From assembly GCF_043729335.1 (NCBI RefSeq), contig NZ_JAYTLQ010000019.1:1-64000 (forward strand): a stretch of 64,000 nucleotides of DNA, given 5' to 3'. Shown here one piece after another: positions 44,980-52,988 of this stretch (position 1 is the first letter of the stretch; each line of letters starts with the position of its first letter). This stretch comes from Crenothrix sp043729335 (GTDB lineage Bacteria; Pseudomonadota; Gammaproteobacteria; Methylococcales; Methylomonadaceae). Both the position numbers and the translations under genes were made by a program. The notes beneath the pieces are model-generated. The model saw nothing but the letters and a program-made list of their open reading frames with translations. It made no database searches and was not told the DNA's origin.

Positions 44980-45459
44980 ATGCAAGTCGCAAACAATATG
45001 GCGGTTTCCATTCACTACACACTCACTAACGATGCTGGCGAGGTTCTTGATAGCTCTATAGGCCAGGATACATTGGTTTATCTGCATGGCACAGGAAATA
45101 TTATTTCTGGACTGGAAAGCGCCATTACCGGCAAAGTTGTTGGCGATAAATTTAATGTCCGCATAGCGCCTGAAAATGCGTACGGCGAAATTCATGATGA
45201 CAGAGTGCAGGTTATTTCCCGCGATATGTTTGAAGGCATTGATGACATTCAAGTCGGTATGCAGTTTCATGCTGATGTCAGCCAGGGCCCTGGTGTAGTC
45301 ACTGTGGTGAGTGTTAATGATAATGACATCACTATTGATGGCAATCACCCGTTAGCGGGAATGGCGCTGACATTTGATGTGGAAGTCGTTAACGTTAGGC
45401 CTGCTACAGCCGAAGAAATGGCACATGGCCATATTCATGGCGATGGTTGTCATCATTAA
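44980..45459 (+). CDS. slyD: FKBP-type peptidyl-prolyl isomerase SlyD
   Basis: Cytoplasmic proline isomerase and chaperone of the SlyD group, 159 residues: an FKBP domain split by an insert-in-flap domain (about 70-125; FNVRIAPENAYGEIHDDRVQ). A short His-rich tail (HGHIHGDGCHH) is a reduced form of the metal-binding tail used in nickel handling. I chose ATG 44980 (MQVANNMAVSIHYTL) because it matches family N-termini; upstream in-frame codons are not FKBP-like. Confidence 0.93.
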   Translation: MQVANNMAVSIHYTLTNDAGEVLDSSIGQDTLVYLHGTGNIISGLESAITGKVVGDKFNVRIAPENAYGEIHDDRVQVISRDMFEGIDDIQVGMQFHADVSQGPGVVTVVSVNDNDITIDGNHPLAGMALTFDVEVVNVRPATAEEMAHGHIHGDGCHH

Positions 45460-45564
45460 AAATGATGGATTTTTGATAACCGGTTTTAATAAAACTAAGC
45501 TACTCTAAAGTTGAGTCGTTGACAGTGAATGTGCCGGGCTATCTAGCATCTCATCGGAATTAAG

Positions 45565-45592
45565 GTAAAGACGCAAGATTGTGCGTCTTTAC
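45565..45592. repeat. GTAGAGACGC-type hairpin (copy 2)
   Basis: GTAAAGACGCA / TGCGTCTTTAC, a perfect 11-bp stem with a 6-nt loop, in the 464-bp gap between slyD and the L,D-transpeptidase. Shares stem core with hairpins at 32465 and 48087. Confidence 0.7.
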
Positions 45593-45724
45593 TGGTTACA
45601 TTTTGTTGGCTATTGTGCTTTAGTTTTTATAAAAAGAATAAGCGCGATTACCTCCATGGCAATAACAGGAACAACAAAAAATTGCCTGGCGGGTGTTCCC
45701 GATTTTTGGTTTCTTTATGCATTG

Positions 45725-45841
45725 GGCTACCGACTTAAAACGGGACATCCGTTCGAGCTTGTCGAAGGGTTTGTGGTTCATGGTTCGACAAGCTCACCAC
45801 GAACGGCTTTTTTTAAACTGTCCCGTCTTAAGTGAGTAGCC
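45725..45841. mobile_element. MITE-like element, family A (copy 2, best preserved)
   Basis: Terminal inverted repeats 45725-45747 and 45819-45841 agree at 20 of 23 positions (outer GGCTAC, inner CGGGACA). Inside is a nested hairpin: CCGTTC + GAGCTTGTCGAA (45749-45766) against TTCGACAAGCTC + ...GAACGG (45784-45806). Length 117 bp, no transposase. An 84-codon open frame (45581-45835) crosses it but has no coding features. Confidence 0.8.
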
Positions 45842-45923
45842 ATGCATTGCAAGATGAGTCGATCTTGCGTTAAATTGCGTCAAATTTATTTATTCAAGGA
45901 TTTTCCAATAGTACAGCGCTCTT

Positions 45924-46415
45924 ATGGTAGAACCCCATTCATTTCTTGATATTTCCATCAGCCATCAACAATTAAGCATTATTGAAAATAGCCACGTAAT
46001 AAAAGCTTATCCGGTATCGACAGCTAAAAAAGGCGTAGGCGAGCAAAAAGGCAGTGAATGTACGCCGCAAGGCTGGCACAGTATTCGTGCAAAAATAGGA
46101 ACACATCAACCGTTGCAGTCGGTTTTTAAAGGCAGGCGACCCACGGGAGAAATCTACACTACAGATTTAGCTGGAGATTATCCGCTGCGTGATTGGATAT
46201 TAACCCGTATTTTATGGTTAGGGGGGCTTGAGCCAGGTAAAAACAGATATGGTGATGTTGATACCTGTTGGCGCTATATTTATATTCATGGCAGCCCCGA
46301 TCATTTAGTGACGGGTGTTCCGGATTCACACGGTTGTGTACGTATGAAAAACGCTGATGTGCTGGATTTGTTTAATCGCGTTGAGGTTGGTATTAAGGTT
46401 TATATTCATGAATAA
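45924..46415 (+). CDS. L,D-transpeptidase (YkuD) without signal peptide
   Basis: A 163-residue protein that is almost all YkuD catalytic domain. Conserved His in YIYIHGSPD and catalytic Cys in SHGCVRMKNADV are present. Unlike the enzyme at 14867 it has no signal peptide or membrane anchor from ATG 45924, so how it reaches the periplasm is unclear. It overlaps truA by 8 nt, which argues that this start region is real and the genes are coupled. Confidence 0.88.
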   Translation: MVEPHSFLDISISHQQLSIIENSHVIKAYPVSTAKKGVGEQKGSECTPQGWHSIRAKIGTHQPLQSVFKGRRPTGEIYTTDLAGDYPLRDWILTRILWLGGLEPGKNRYGDVDTCWRYIYIHGSPDHLVTGVPDSHGCVRMKNADVLDLFNRVEVGIKVYIHE

Positions 46416-47217
46416 AACGCGCATAGTGCTGGGTGTGGAATATGATGGCAGCCGTTTTTTCGGGTGGCAGTGGCAAACCAAACAGCGTAGTGTACAGGCG
46501 GTATTGGAACAGGCGTTGTCGAAAGTTGCCAATCATGCCGTTACTGTGCAGTGTGCGGGCCGTACCGATACGGGGGTTCATGCGCTTGAACAAGTGGTGC
46601 ATTTTGATACCAGCGTGCAACGTCATACGGATGCCTGGTTGTTAGGCGGTAATAGACATTTACCTGATGAGATCCGTATCATTTGGGTAAAACCGGCGCT
46701 GGCAGATTTTCATGCCCGTTACAGTGCAATTGCCCGTTTTTATCGCTATATTATCGCCAATCGACCGGTAAAATCAGCTTTGTTAGCGAAGCAGACGACC
46801 TGGTGCTATTATCCATTGGACGCAGATAAAATGCACGAAGCGGCGCAATGCCTGATAGGCAACCATGATTTTTCATCGTTTCGAGCGAAGGGCTGTCAAT
46901 CTAAAAGTCCCTGTCGTGAGATGTATTTTATTCATGTGTACAGAGAAAATGACCAAGTTATTATGGATATTTCCGCGAATGCTTTTTTGCACCATATGGT
47001 CAGAAATATCGCAGGTGCGTTAATGGAGGTGGGTATGGGTAAGCAGCCGATAGACTGGGTGGCTTCTTTGCTGGCGATTAAAAATCGCATGTTAGCCGGT
47101 GTGACAGCGCCGCCGGATGGGCTGTATTTGGGTGGGGTGTATTATCCTGAACTTTATGGTATTGCCAAGCATCCCATATTCGCTAGATTACCGCCTGATG
47201 CGCGTCGATTCGGTTGA
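46408..47217 (+). CDS. truA: tRNA pseudouridine(38-40) synthase
   Basis: Makes pseudouridine at positions 38-40 of tRNA anticodon arms. Catalytic Asp in AGRTDTGVHAL; FSSFRAKGCQSKSP and FLHHMVRNIAGALMEVG are typical. Start ATG 46408 (269 residues) matches family N-termini (NKTRIVLGVEYDGS) and overlaps the L,D-transpeptidase stop. Confidence 0.96.
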   Translation: MNKTRIVLGVEYDGSRFFGWQWQTKQRSVQAVLEQALSKVANHAVTVQCAGRTDTGVHALEQVVHFDTSVQRHTDAWLLGGNRHLPDEIRIIWVKPALADFHARYSAIARFYRYIIANRPVKSALLAKQTTWCYYPLDADKMHEAAQCLIGNHDFSSFRAKGCQSKSPCREMYFIHVYRENDQVIMDISANAFLHHMVRNIAGALMEVGMGKQPIDWVASLLAIKNRMLAGVTAPPDGLYLGGVYYPELYGIAKHPIFARLPPDARRFG

Positions 47218-47296
47218 TTGCTGTAGTAAGAATGTGTAGGGTTGTGACTATTCAAATAGCAAGTATATTGCTTTTTTATCTTATAAAATATCCAAA

Positions 47297-48028
47297 ATGA
47301 CAAATTTTTTATCGTTCCAAATTCATGGCAACGCCGATCATGCTGGCGGTAGTCCTGCTGAAAGTGTAGAAAGCCTGTTAGTTTTTATCACCGGTCTTGT
47401 CGATAAACAGCCGCTGGAAATTTTTGCTGTTTTGCTACCAGGACTGAGTAGCCTCCAGAATATTCATCCCATGCTGGTGCATTTTCCCATTGCGTTTTTA
47501 TTGGGTTTTTTTGTGCTGGATGTGGTGGGGGCTTTCGCATTTAAACCCCACTGGCGTGCGGTGGCAAGCTGGTTTTTATATCTCGGCACACTTTCTGCCG
47601 TGGCTACGGTTTGCGCTGGAATTTTGGCGGCCCGAAGTGTAGAGCATGGTAATGCGGTCCATGAGATTATGGAGCGACATGAGCATTTCGGTTTTACCAT
47701 ACTGGGGTTGTCATGTTTATTATCCTTTTGGCGCCTGAGAGTTAAAAGCCTGGTTTGTGATGTCGCTAATAGTATTTTTATGATGCTATCTACTGCGCTG
47801 TGTGTTTTTCTGTTTTTAGGTGCTGATTTAGGCGGCTTGATGGTATACAAGTATGGTGTGGCTGTTGCGGGTGTGCATCAGGATAGCCATGATCACAATC
47901 ATGGCGATGCCAGTCCATCTGTTGATACTCTGCCTTTGCAAGAATCTTTGCCTGTGACTGAGCAAGGGCATAGTGAGGCTCATGCCCATACACATAGCCA
48001 TGAACAGATGGATCATCACGAGCATTAA
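47297..48028 (+). CDS. DUF2231 membrane protein with His-rich tail
   Basis: A 243-residue protein with four membrane segments (about 55-175) carrying the DUF2231 pattern: NIHPMLVHFPIAFLLGFFVLD and later HEIMERHEHFGF. The C-terminal ~55 residues are hydrophilic and rich in His/Asp (HQDSHDHNHGD, HSEAHAHTHSHEQ, DHHEH), suggesting metal binding. The family often accompanies cytochromes or copper proteins, but no such gene adjoins here. The ATG 47297 start lacks a strong ribosome site. Confidence 0.83.
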   Translation: MTNFLSFQIHGNADHAGGSPAESVESLLVFITGLVDKQPLEIFAVLLPGLSSLQNIHPMLVHFPIAFLLGFFVLDVVGAFAFKPHWRAVASWFLYLGTLSAVATVCAGILAARSVEHGNAVHEIMERHEHFGFTILGLSCLLSFWRLRVKSLVCDVANSIFMMLSTALCVFLFLGADLGGLMVYKYGVAVAGVHQDSHDHNHGDASPSVDTLPLQESLPVTEQGHSEAHAHTHSHEQMDHHEH

Positions 48029-48086
48029 AATATTTGAAAAATATCCTTCACCATTGCACAGCCTTATTTAAGGCGACTTTCGACGA

Positions 48087-48114
48087 GTAGAAACGCAAAG
48101 TATTGCGCCTCTAC
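48087..48114. repeat. GTAGAGACGC-type hairpin (copy 3)
   Basis: GTAGAAACGCAA / TTGCGCCTCTAC with two internal mismatches and a 4-nt loop, between the DUF2231 gene and apt. Third member of the dispersed hairpin family. Confidence 0.65.
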
Positions 48115-48175
48115 CTTTGATAGAATATTTTTCATAAATCGACTAAGTATCGCCCTCAACACCTGACATAAAATA

Positions 48176-48691
48176 ATGGACAGACTAAGAAAAAAAATTC
48201 GTGATATTTCTGACTTCCCCAAACCCGGTATTGTGTTTAAGGATATTACACCGCTTATTAAAGATCCTGCGACTTTACGACTTACAGTGCATCAATTATT
48301 GCAGCCTTTTTTGTGTAGAAATATCACTGCTGTCGCTGGTATGGAAGCGCGTGGCTTTATTTTTGGTTCATTAGTGGCGTGGGAGTTGGGCTTGCCATTT
48401 GTGCCGCTCAGAAAGCCAGGAAAATTGCCTTATGAAGTGGAAAGTGTGTCTTATGATTTGGAATATGGGTCGGCAACTTTAGAAGCACATATTGATGCGT
48501 TTAATGCCGATGATCGTATTTTGCTGATTGATGATTTACTGGCAACAGGTGGAACCGCAAGGGCTAGTTGCGAATTGGTTGAAAAGCTGGGCGCTACTGT
48601 GGAGGCCTGTGCTTTTGTTGTGGAACTGGATTTCCTGAAAGGTAGGAATCTACTGAGTAATTACGAAGTTCACTCGCTGGTGCATTTTTAA
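48176..48691 (+). CDS. apt: Adenine phosphoribosyltransferase
   Basis: Salvages adenine to AMP with PRPP. The PRPP-binding loop ILLIDDLLATGGTA and the N-terminal FPKPGIVFKDITPL are diagnostic. 171 residues. In this place it could also recycle adenine released by HpnG during hopanoid side-chain synthesis; that link is an inference from proximity. Confidence 0.96.
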   Translation: MDRLRKKIRDISDFPKPGIVFKDITPLIKDPATLRLTVHQLLQPFLCRNITAVAGMEARGFIFGSLVAWELGLPFVPLRKPGKLPYEVESVSYDLEYGSATLEAHIDAFNADDRILLIDDLLATGGTARASCELVEKLGATVEACAFVVELDFLKGRNLLSNYEVHSLVHF

Positions 48692-48712
48692 AATAATCGA
48701 GACGATAAAATT

Positions 48713-49663
48713 TTATTTTACTGTGGTTGAACGAATATTGGTAACCGGAGGCGTGGTTGTGTTTGCGGGTGATTCAGTGCCAAAAGAAGGTGTAATGTAA
48801 GAAGGACTAGTTTGATCGACTTTCTTCGTCGTATTGGCCGTAGGGGTGGGTAATATTGTTTTTGCATCGGCAGCGCCACTTTTGGATTTTATATCCGTAG
48901 TTTCATCATCTAGCAAATCTTCGCCATAACCTGTAGGATCGGTATCTTGATCTTTGCCATCAGTGGCTAAATGTTTGCGCCACTGTAAAAATGATTCGCG
49001 AGTAAACACATAAGGATCAAGTGCGGCTTCATCAATAAACTTCAGTGAACCTTCAGCATTAGCGCGAGTATTGAGCAAAGACACTAATTGCACGGGTGCG
49101 CCCACATAGCTGGCCGGATTTGCCGCCGTATCAAATATAGCCCCGGGAATACCACGGGTAGTCACTGGCCCAAGCAACGGAAAAACTAAGTACGTCCCTT
49201 GCGGTACACCCCAAACGGCTAAGGTTTGTTCAAAATCCTCTTCATGCTGCTCTAGCCCAACTTTTTTGGCGACATCAAACAAACCGCCAATACCGACCGT
49301 TGAATTCATTAAAAAGCGGCCGGTATCTTGTGCGCTTTGGTCAAACTTAGCCTGCAACAGGTCGTTAAGCACAACATTAATATTTTTTAGGTTATTAAAA
49401 AAATTAAATACTCCGGTTTGGAGCACTTGAGGCGTAATTTTTTTGTAGGTACTTGCAATGGGTTCAGCCACGTAGTCATCAACTTTATCGTTGAAGCTGT
49501 ATATTTTCCGGTTTATATTTTCATAAGGATCAATTTGGCTGGCGGCACTTTGTCCAGGATGCGTGGTTGCGCAGCCTACTAAAGTAACGCTAGCAACCGC
49601 CAGTATCAGTAATGAAAATTTTTGAATGGTACGGTTACAATGTGCATTGTAGTGCGTGTTCAT
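48713..49663 (-). CDS. mlaA: MlaA/VacJ-like outer-membrane lipoprotein
   Basis: An outer-membrane lipoprotein (lipobox VTLVGC, Cys about 30) of the MlaA family, which removes misplaced phospholipids from the outer leaflet. Family blocks: DPYENINRKIYSFNDKVDDYV, FNNLKNINVVLNDLLQ, RFLMNSTVGIGGLFDVA and GPVTTRGIPG. A C-terminal low-complexity Thr/Asp-rich tail (about 235-316) is extra. Third in a minus-strand run with hpnH and the MlaC-like gene (18-bp spacing), which suggests hopanoid or lipid transport. Confidence 0.92.
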   Translation of the reverse strand: MNTHYNAHCNRTIQKFSLLILAVASVTLVGCATTHPGQSAASQIDPYENINRKIYSFNDKVDDYVAEPIASTYKKITPQVLQTGVFNFFNNLKNINVVLNDLLQAKFDQSAQDTGRFLMNSTVGIGGLFDVAKKVGLEQHEEDFEQTLAVWGVPQGTYLVFPLLGPVTTRGIPGAIFDTAANPASYVGAPVQLVSLLNTRANAEGSLKFIDEAALDPYVFTRESFLQWRKHLATDGKDQDTDPTGYGEDLLDDETTDIKSKSGAADAKTILPTPTANTTKKVDQTSPSYITPSFGTESPANTTTPPVTNIRSTTVK

Positions 49664-49681
49664 GGCGGCAAACCTAAGGCA

Positions 49682-50287
49682 TTAAAGTTTTGAATAGTTA
49701 TCAATCTTTTCGTTGATTTTTGCTATTAAAGCATCAAAACCTTCACGTTGCAAAATGGTTGTGTATTCTGAACGTTTTAAAGCTAAATCACTGACCCCGT
49801 TAGCGATGATATTGATGATACGCCAGCTATCACCTTTTTCTTTGAGCATGTAATCGAATTTAACATCTTTTTCATCAGGGATAGATAAATGCGAATGTAC
49901 GATTACGCCGCCTCTAGCTGTTTGTTCCTCAGAATCAATCGTAAATGATTCGCCAGCATAATCTTTAAAATTATGTGCGTATGAGGCAACGCTCAGCCTG
50001 CTAAACACATCCGCCAATTTTTGCTGTTGATCGCCGGATAGTTTTTCCCATTCTTTACCGACCACGATACGTGCAATTTTGGTCAAATCATGGCTGTTGG
50101 TCACCGGGCCGTTGAGTTTGTCATAACGCCCAGAGTAACCCAGTTTTTTGCCATTTTTCATGACATCTATTAGTTCGACCTGAAATTTGTCTACAACTTG
50201 CCTCGCTGTTTCAGCCGCGAGCGCATTCCCTATCGCAGTTAAGCTCATTAAACAGACAGCAAGAAAACGCATGCTTTTTGTAACCAT
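49682..50287 (-). CDS. MlaC/Ttg2D-like periplasmic lipid carrier (HpnM-type)
   Basis: A 201-residue exported protein; signal peptide about 1-24 (ends ALA-A). The MlaC/tolerance-protein fold is seen in RQVVDKFQVELIDVMKNG, FSRLSVASYAHNFKDYAGESF and the C-terminal DLALKRSEYTTILQREGFDALIAKI. In hopanoid loci the MlaC-like member is called HpnM. It lies between hpnH (50 bp) and mlaA (18 bp). No mlaFEDB genes are present here. Confidence 0.88.
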   Translation of the reverse strand: MVTKSMRFLAVCLMSLTAIGNALAAETARQVVDKFQVELIDVMKNGKKLGYSGRYDKLNGPVTNSHDLTKIARIVVGKEWEKLSGDQQQKLADVFSRLSVASYAHNFKDYAGESFTIDSEEQTARGGVIVHSHLSIPDEKDVKFDYMLKEKGDSWRIINIIANGVSDLALKRSEYTTILQREGFDALIAKINEKIDNYSKL

Positions 50288-50337
50288 AATAAAAAACCTC
50301 GAATGTAAACGATCTGATTATTTTTAAAAACTACCCA

Positions 50338-51438
50338 TTACTCTACTCGGATGGGAATGCCCGCCAATGTTGGTAGCGTTTTTTCTGTGGCATAACGGGG
50401 AGTGGGTTCTTCAACCATATCGCCTTCAGTTTTTGGGCCTCTAATGGCGGTTAAAAGTCCTTTTAATGGATTTTTTAGCATGTCTTCAACAGCGGTGGCT
50501 TCATAGCCACAGTGTGCCATGCAGCTCGCACATTTAGGATTGTTGACTGTGCCATACTTTTCCCAGGCAGTTGTATCTATTAGTTCTTGAAAGCTGGAGG
50601 CATAGCCTTCATCGCTTAATAAATAGCAGGGTTTTTGCCAGCCGAATACATTACGGGTAGGGTTGCCCCAAGGCGTGCAATCGTAGCTTTGGTTGCCGGC
50701 TAGAAAATCAAGGTACAAGGATGAGTGGTTGAGTTTCCAGTTGCGATTTTTGCCCAGTTTAAAAATGCCTCGGAACAATTGCTTAATATCATTGCCCTTG
50801 ATGAAAACATCTTGCTGTGGCGCATGTTCATAGCTAAATCCGGGGGCAATGGTAACGCCTTCAATGCCTAATGCCATGGCATAATCTAGAAATTCAGCGA
50901 CTTCTTTTGGTGTTTCGCCCTGAAATAAAGTGCAGTTTACAGTGACTCTAAAACCTTTGCTTAAGGCTAATTTAATGGCTTCTACAGCGCGGTCAAATAC
51001 ACCGTCCTGGCAAACGGATGCATCATGCCTATCTTGCATGCCATCCAAATGAATGGAGAATGTCAGATAAGGGGACGGGGTATAATCGTCGATACGCTTT
51101 TTTAATAACAGCGCATTGGTACACAAATAAACATATTTTTTACGGGCGATAATACCCGCGACAATTTGCGGCATCTCTTTATGGATGAGGGGTTCGCCGC
51201 CGGGAATGGATACCATAGGTGCGCCGCATTCATCAACTGCCTGCATACATTCTTCAAAAGACAGGCGTTTATCAAGGATATCATCGGGATAATCTATTTT
51301 ACCGCAACCCGCACAGGCTAAATTACAACGAAACAAAGGTTCTAACATCAGAACCAGGGGATATTTTTTGACCCCTTTTAGTTTTTGCTTTATCAGATAA
51401 CTGGCTACGGTTAGCTGTTGACGTAAAGGAACACCCAT
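50338..51438 (-). CDS. hpnH: Adenosyl-hopene synthase HpnH (radical SAM)
   Basis: Radical-SAM enzyme that adds an adenosyl group to diploptene, the first step of hopanoid side-chain extension. The cluster motif is CNLACAGC (CxxxCxxC) in LEPLFRCNLACAGCGKIDYP; GGEPLIHKE follows. 366 residues, typical. C-terminal Cys residues (CASCMAHCGYEA) are also conserved. Head of a leftward operon with the MlaC- and MlaA-like genes, divergent from squalene synthase. Confidence 0.94.
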   Translation of the reverse strand: MGVPLRQQLTVASYLIKQKLKGVKKYPLVLMLEPLFRCNLACAGCGKIDYPDDILDKRLSFEECMQAVDECGAPMVSIPGGEPLIHKEMPQIVAGIIARKKYVYLCTNALLLKKRIDDYTPSPYLTFSIHLDGMQDRHDASVCQDGVFDRAVEAIKLALSKGFRVTVNCTLFQGETPKEVAEFLDYAMALGIEGVTIAPGFSYEHAPQQDVFIKGNDIKQLFRGIFKLGKNRNWKLNHSSLYLDFLAGNQSYDCTPWGNPTRNVFGWQKPCYLLSDEGYASSFQELIDTTAWEKYGTVNNPKCASCMAHCGYEATAVEDMLKNPLKGLLTAIRGPKTEGDMVEEPTPRYATEKTLPTLAGIPIRVE

Positions 51439-51878
51439 GAGTACACACTCCTAAAAATTTATTCAAAAAATTGAGCTGCAGCGATGGATAGCCAGATCGG
51501 CTTCCAAATTACCTAACTACAAGTCCTGTTTGTTTCTAAAAAACAACAGACCGAACTAGGTGCTCTGTTGTGTCGTTGTAATATTCTAACAATGTTGTTT
51601 AGGATACTATCTTTTAGTTGACGACTCCAGCTTTTACGCCGAAATATCTAAAAATAATCCTGTGCGAGGCGATTGTGTGTTAATACGTAAAATAACAGCA
51701 GACGCGCATTAATCGGTGATTTTTGGGGTTTTTTTCGGCTATAGATAAGGTTGAAAAATAACTTAAATAAACACTCTGGCAACAAAACAACATTGTTTTG
51801 CAAAATACCAACAAACAGTCTATCATTGCTATACGCAGACCTTGAAGCCAATGTTGTAGACTATTGTTCAAATCGAGT
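51439..51878. other. Divergent promoter region of the hopanoid locus
   Basis: A 440-bp region between hpnH and squalene synthase. It has a hairpin ACAACAGA / TCTGTTGT (51543-51571) and a perfect palindrome CAAAACAA-CA-TTGTTTTG (51783-51800), about 80-95 bp before the squalene synthase start. The palindrome is a candidate operator. No ORF is supported. Confidence 0.45.
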
Positions 51879-52979
51879 ATGAGAAATACGCAATTATTCC
51901 TGAAAGATCCGAAATTATTAAACCAGCTCTCTGACTTCGAATTTCAGTCAGTGCTGCTTGAAGGCGTGTCCAGAACATTTGCGTTAACCATTCCGCAGTT
52001 GCCACAAGGCCTGTTTGCACCTATCGCTAATGCTTATTTGTTATGTCGGATCGTTGATACCATAGAAGACGAAGTCTCTTTGTCTCCAGAACAAAAGAAA
52101 TACTTTTGTTCTGAATTTACCCATATAGTGGCATCGGGCGTTAATTCCGAGCCGTTTGCGGTAGAGCTTGCGCCGTTATTGTCAGATCAGACTATTCCTG
52201 CTGAGCATGCCCTGATTCATGTTTTGCCACGCGTTATTGAAATTACCCATAGTTTTGAGCCTGATCAAATTGCAGCTTTGGCGGGTTGTGTAGAAACCAT
52301 GGCTGAGGGGATGCCCCTATTCCAAGCGCAAAATTTACAGGCAGGCTTGGCAACACTGGCCGATATGGACCAATATTGCTATTACGTTGCCGGATGCGTA
52401 GGTGAAATGTTGACGAAGTTATTTTGTCATTACTCGCCAGAAATTGCCCAGCACAGGGAACAATTGCTATCACTGTCGGTATCTTTTGGCCAGGGTTTGC
52501 AGATGACCAATATACTAAAAGACATCTGGGATGATGCGCAACGTGGTGTATGTTGGCTGCCCCAAGATATTTTTTTGGAAGCAGGTTTTAATCTCAAAGA
52601 GTTGACTGCTGAAAATAGCAATGAGCAGTTTAGATTAGGCCTTGCGCGTGTTATTAGCATCGCTGATCAACATTTACATGATGCACTCAGGTACACACAG
52701 TTTATTCCTGCTCATGAAGTGGGTATACGTAACTTTTGTCTTTGGGCATTGGGTATGGCCTTGTTGACGCTGAAAAAAATTAAAAATAATTTGAGTTTTA
52801 CCGCTTCCAATCAGGTCAAAATAAATCGTAAAAGTGTTAAATCTACGATTTTAACCACCAAATTAATAGGACGTAGCAACCTGTTGCTATCTTTGCTATT
52901 CGATTTTACCAGTCGGGATTTAAAAACGTCCGATTGGCATTATGTACAATCTCCCTCAAAAGCCACGCCGCTCTTTTAA
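51879..52979 (+). CDS. Squalene synthase (trans-isoprenyl diphosphate synthase family)
   Basis: Joins two farnesyl diphosphates to squalene, the substrate of the next gene. Motifs: SRTFALTIPQL, first Asp-rich DTIEDE, YCYYVAGCVGEMLT, and second Asp-rich motif in MTNILKDIWDDAQRGVCWLP. At 366 residues it is longer than HpnC or HpnD (about 280) and no hpnCDE trio is present, so it probably makes squalene alone, like the Methylococcus-type enzyme. ATG 51879 is chosen over the TTG five codons upstream. It lies 9 bp before shc. Confidence 0.88.
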   Translation: MRNTQLFLKDPKLLNQLSDFEFQSVLLEGVSRTFALTIPQLPQGLFAPIANAYLLCRIVDTIEDEVSLSPEQKKYFCSEFTHIVASGVNSEPFAVELAPLLSDQTIPAEHALIHVLPRVIEITHSFEPDQIAALAGCVETMAEGMPLFQAQNLQAGLATLADMDQYCYYVAGCVGEMLTKLFCHYSPEIAQHREQLLSLSVSFGQGLQMTNILKDIWDDAQRGVCWLPQDIFLEAGFNLKELTAENSNEQFRLGLARVISIADQHLHDALRYTQFIPAHEVGIRNFCLWALGMALLTLKKIKNNLSFTASNQVKINRKSVKSTILTTKLIGRSNLLLSLLFDFTSRDLKTSDWHYVQSPSKATPLF

Positions 52980-52988
52980 GGACGACCC

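Noticed and set aside
45581..45835. 84-codon open frame upstream of the L,D-transpeptidase
   Set aside because: It runs across a hairpin and a MITE-like element, has no ribosome site and no family-like features.
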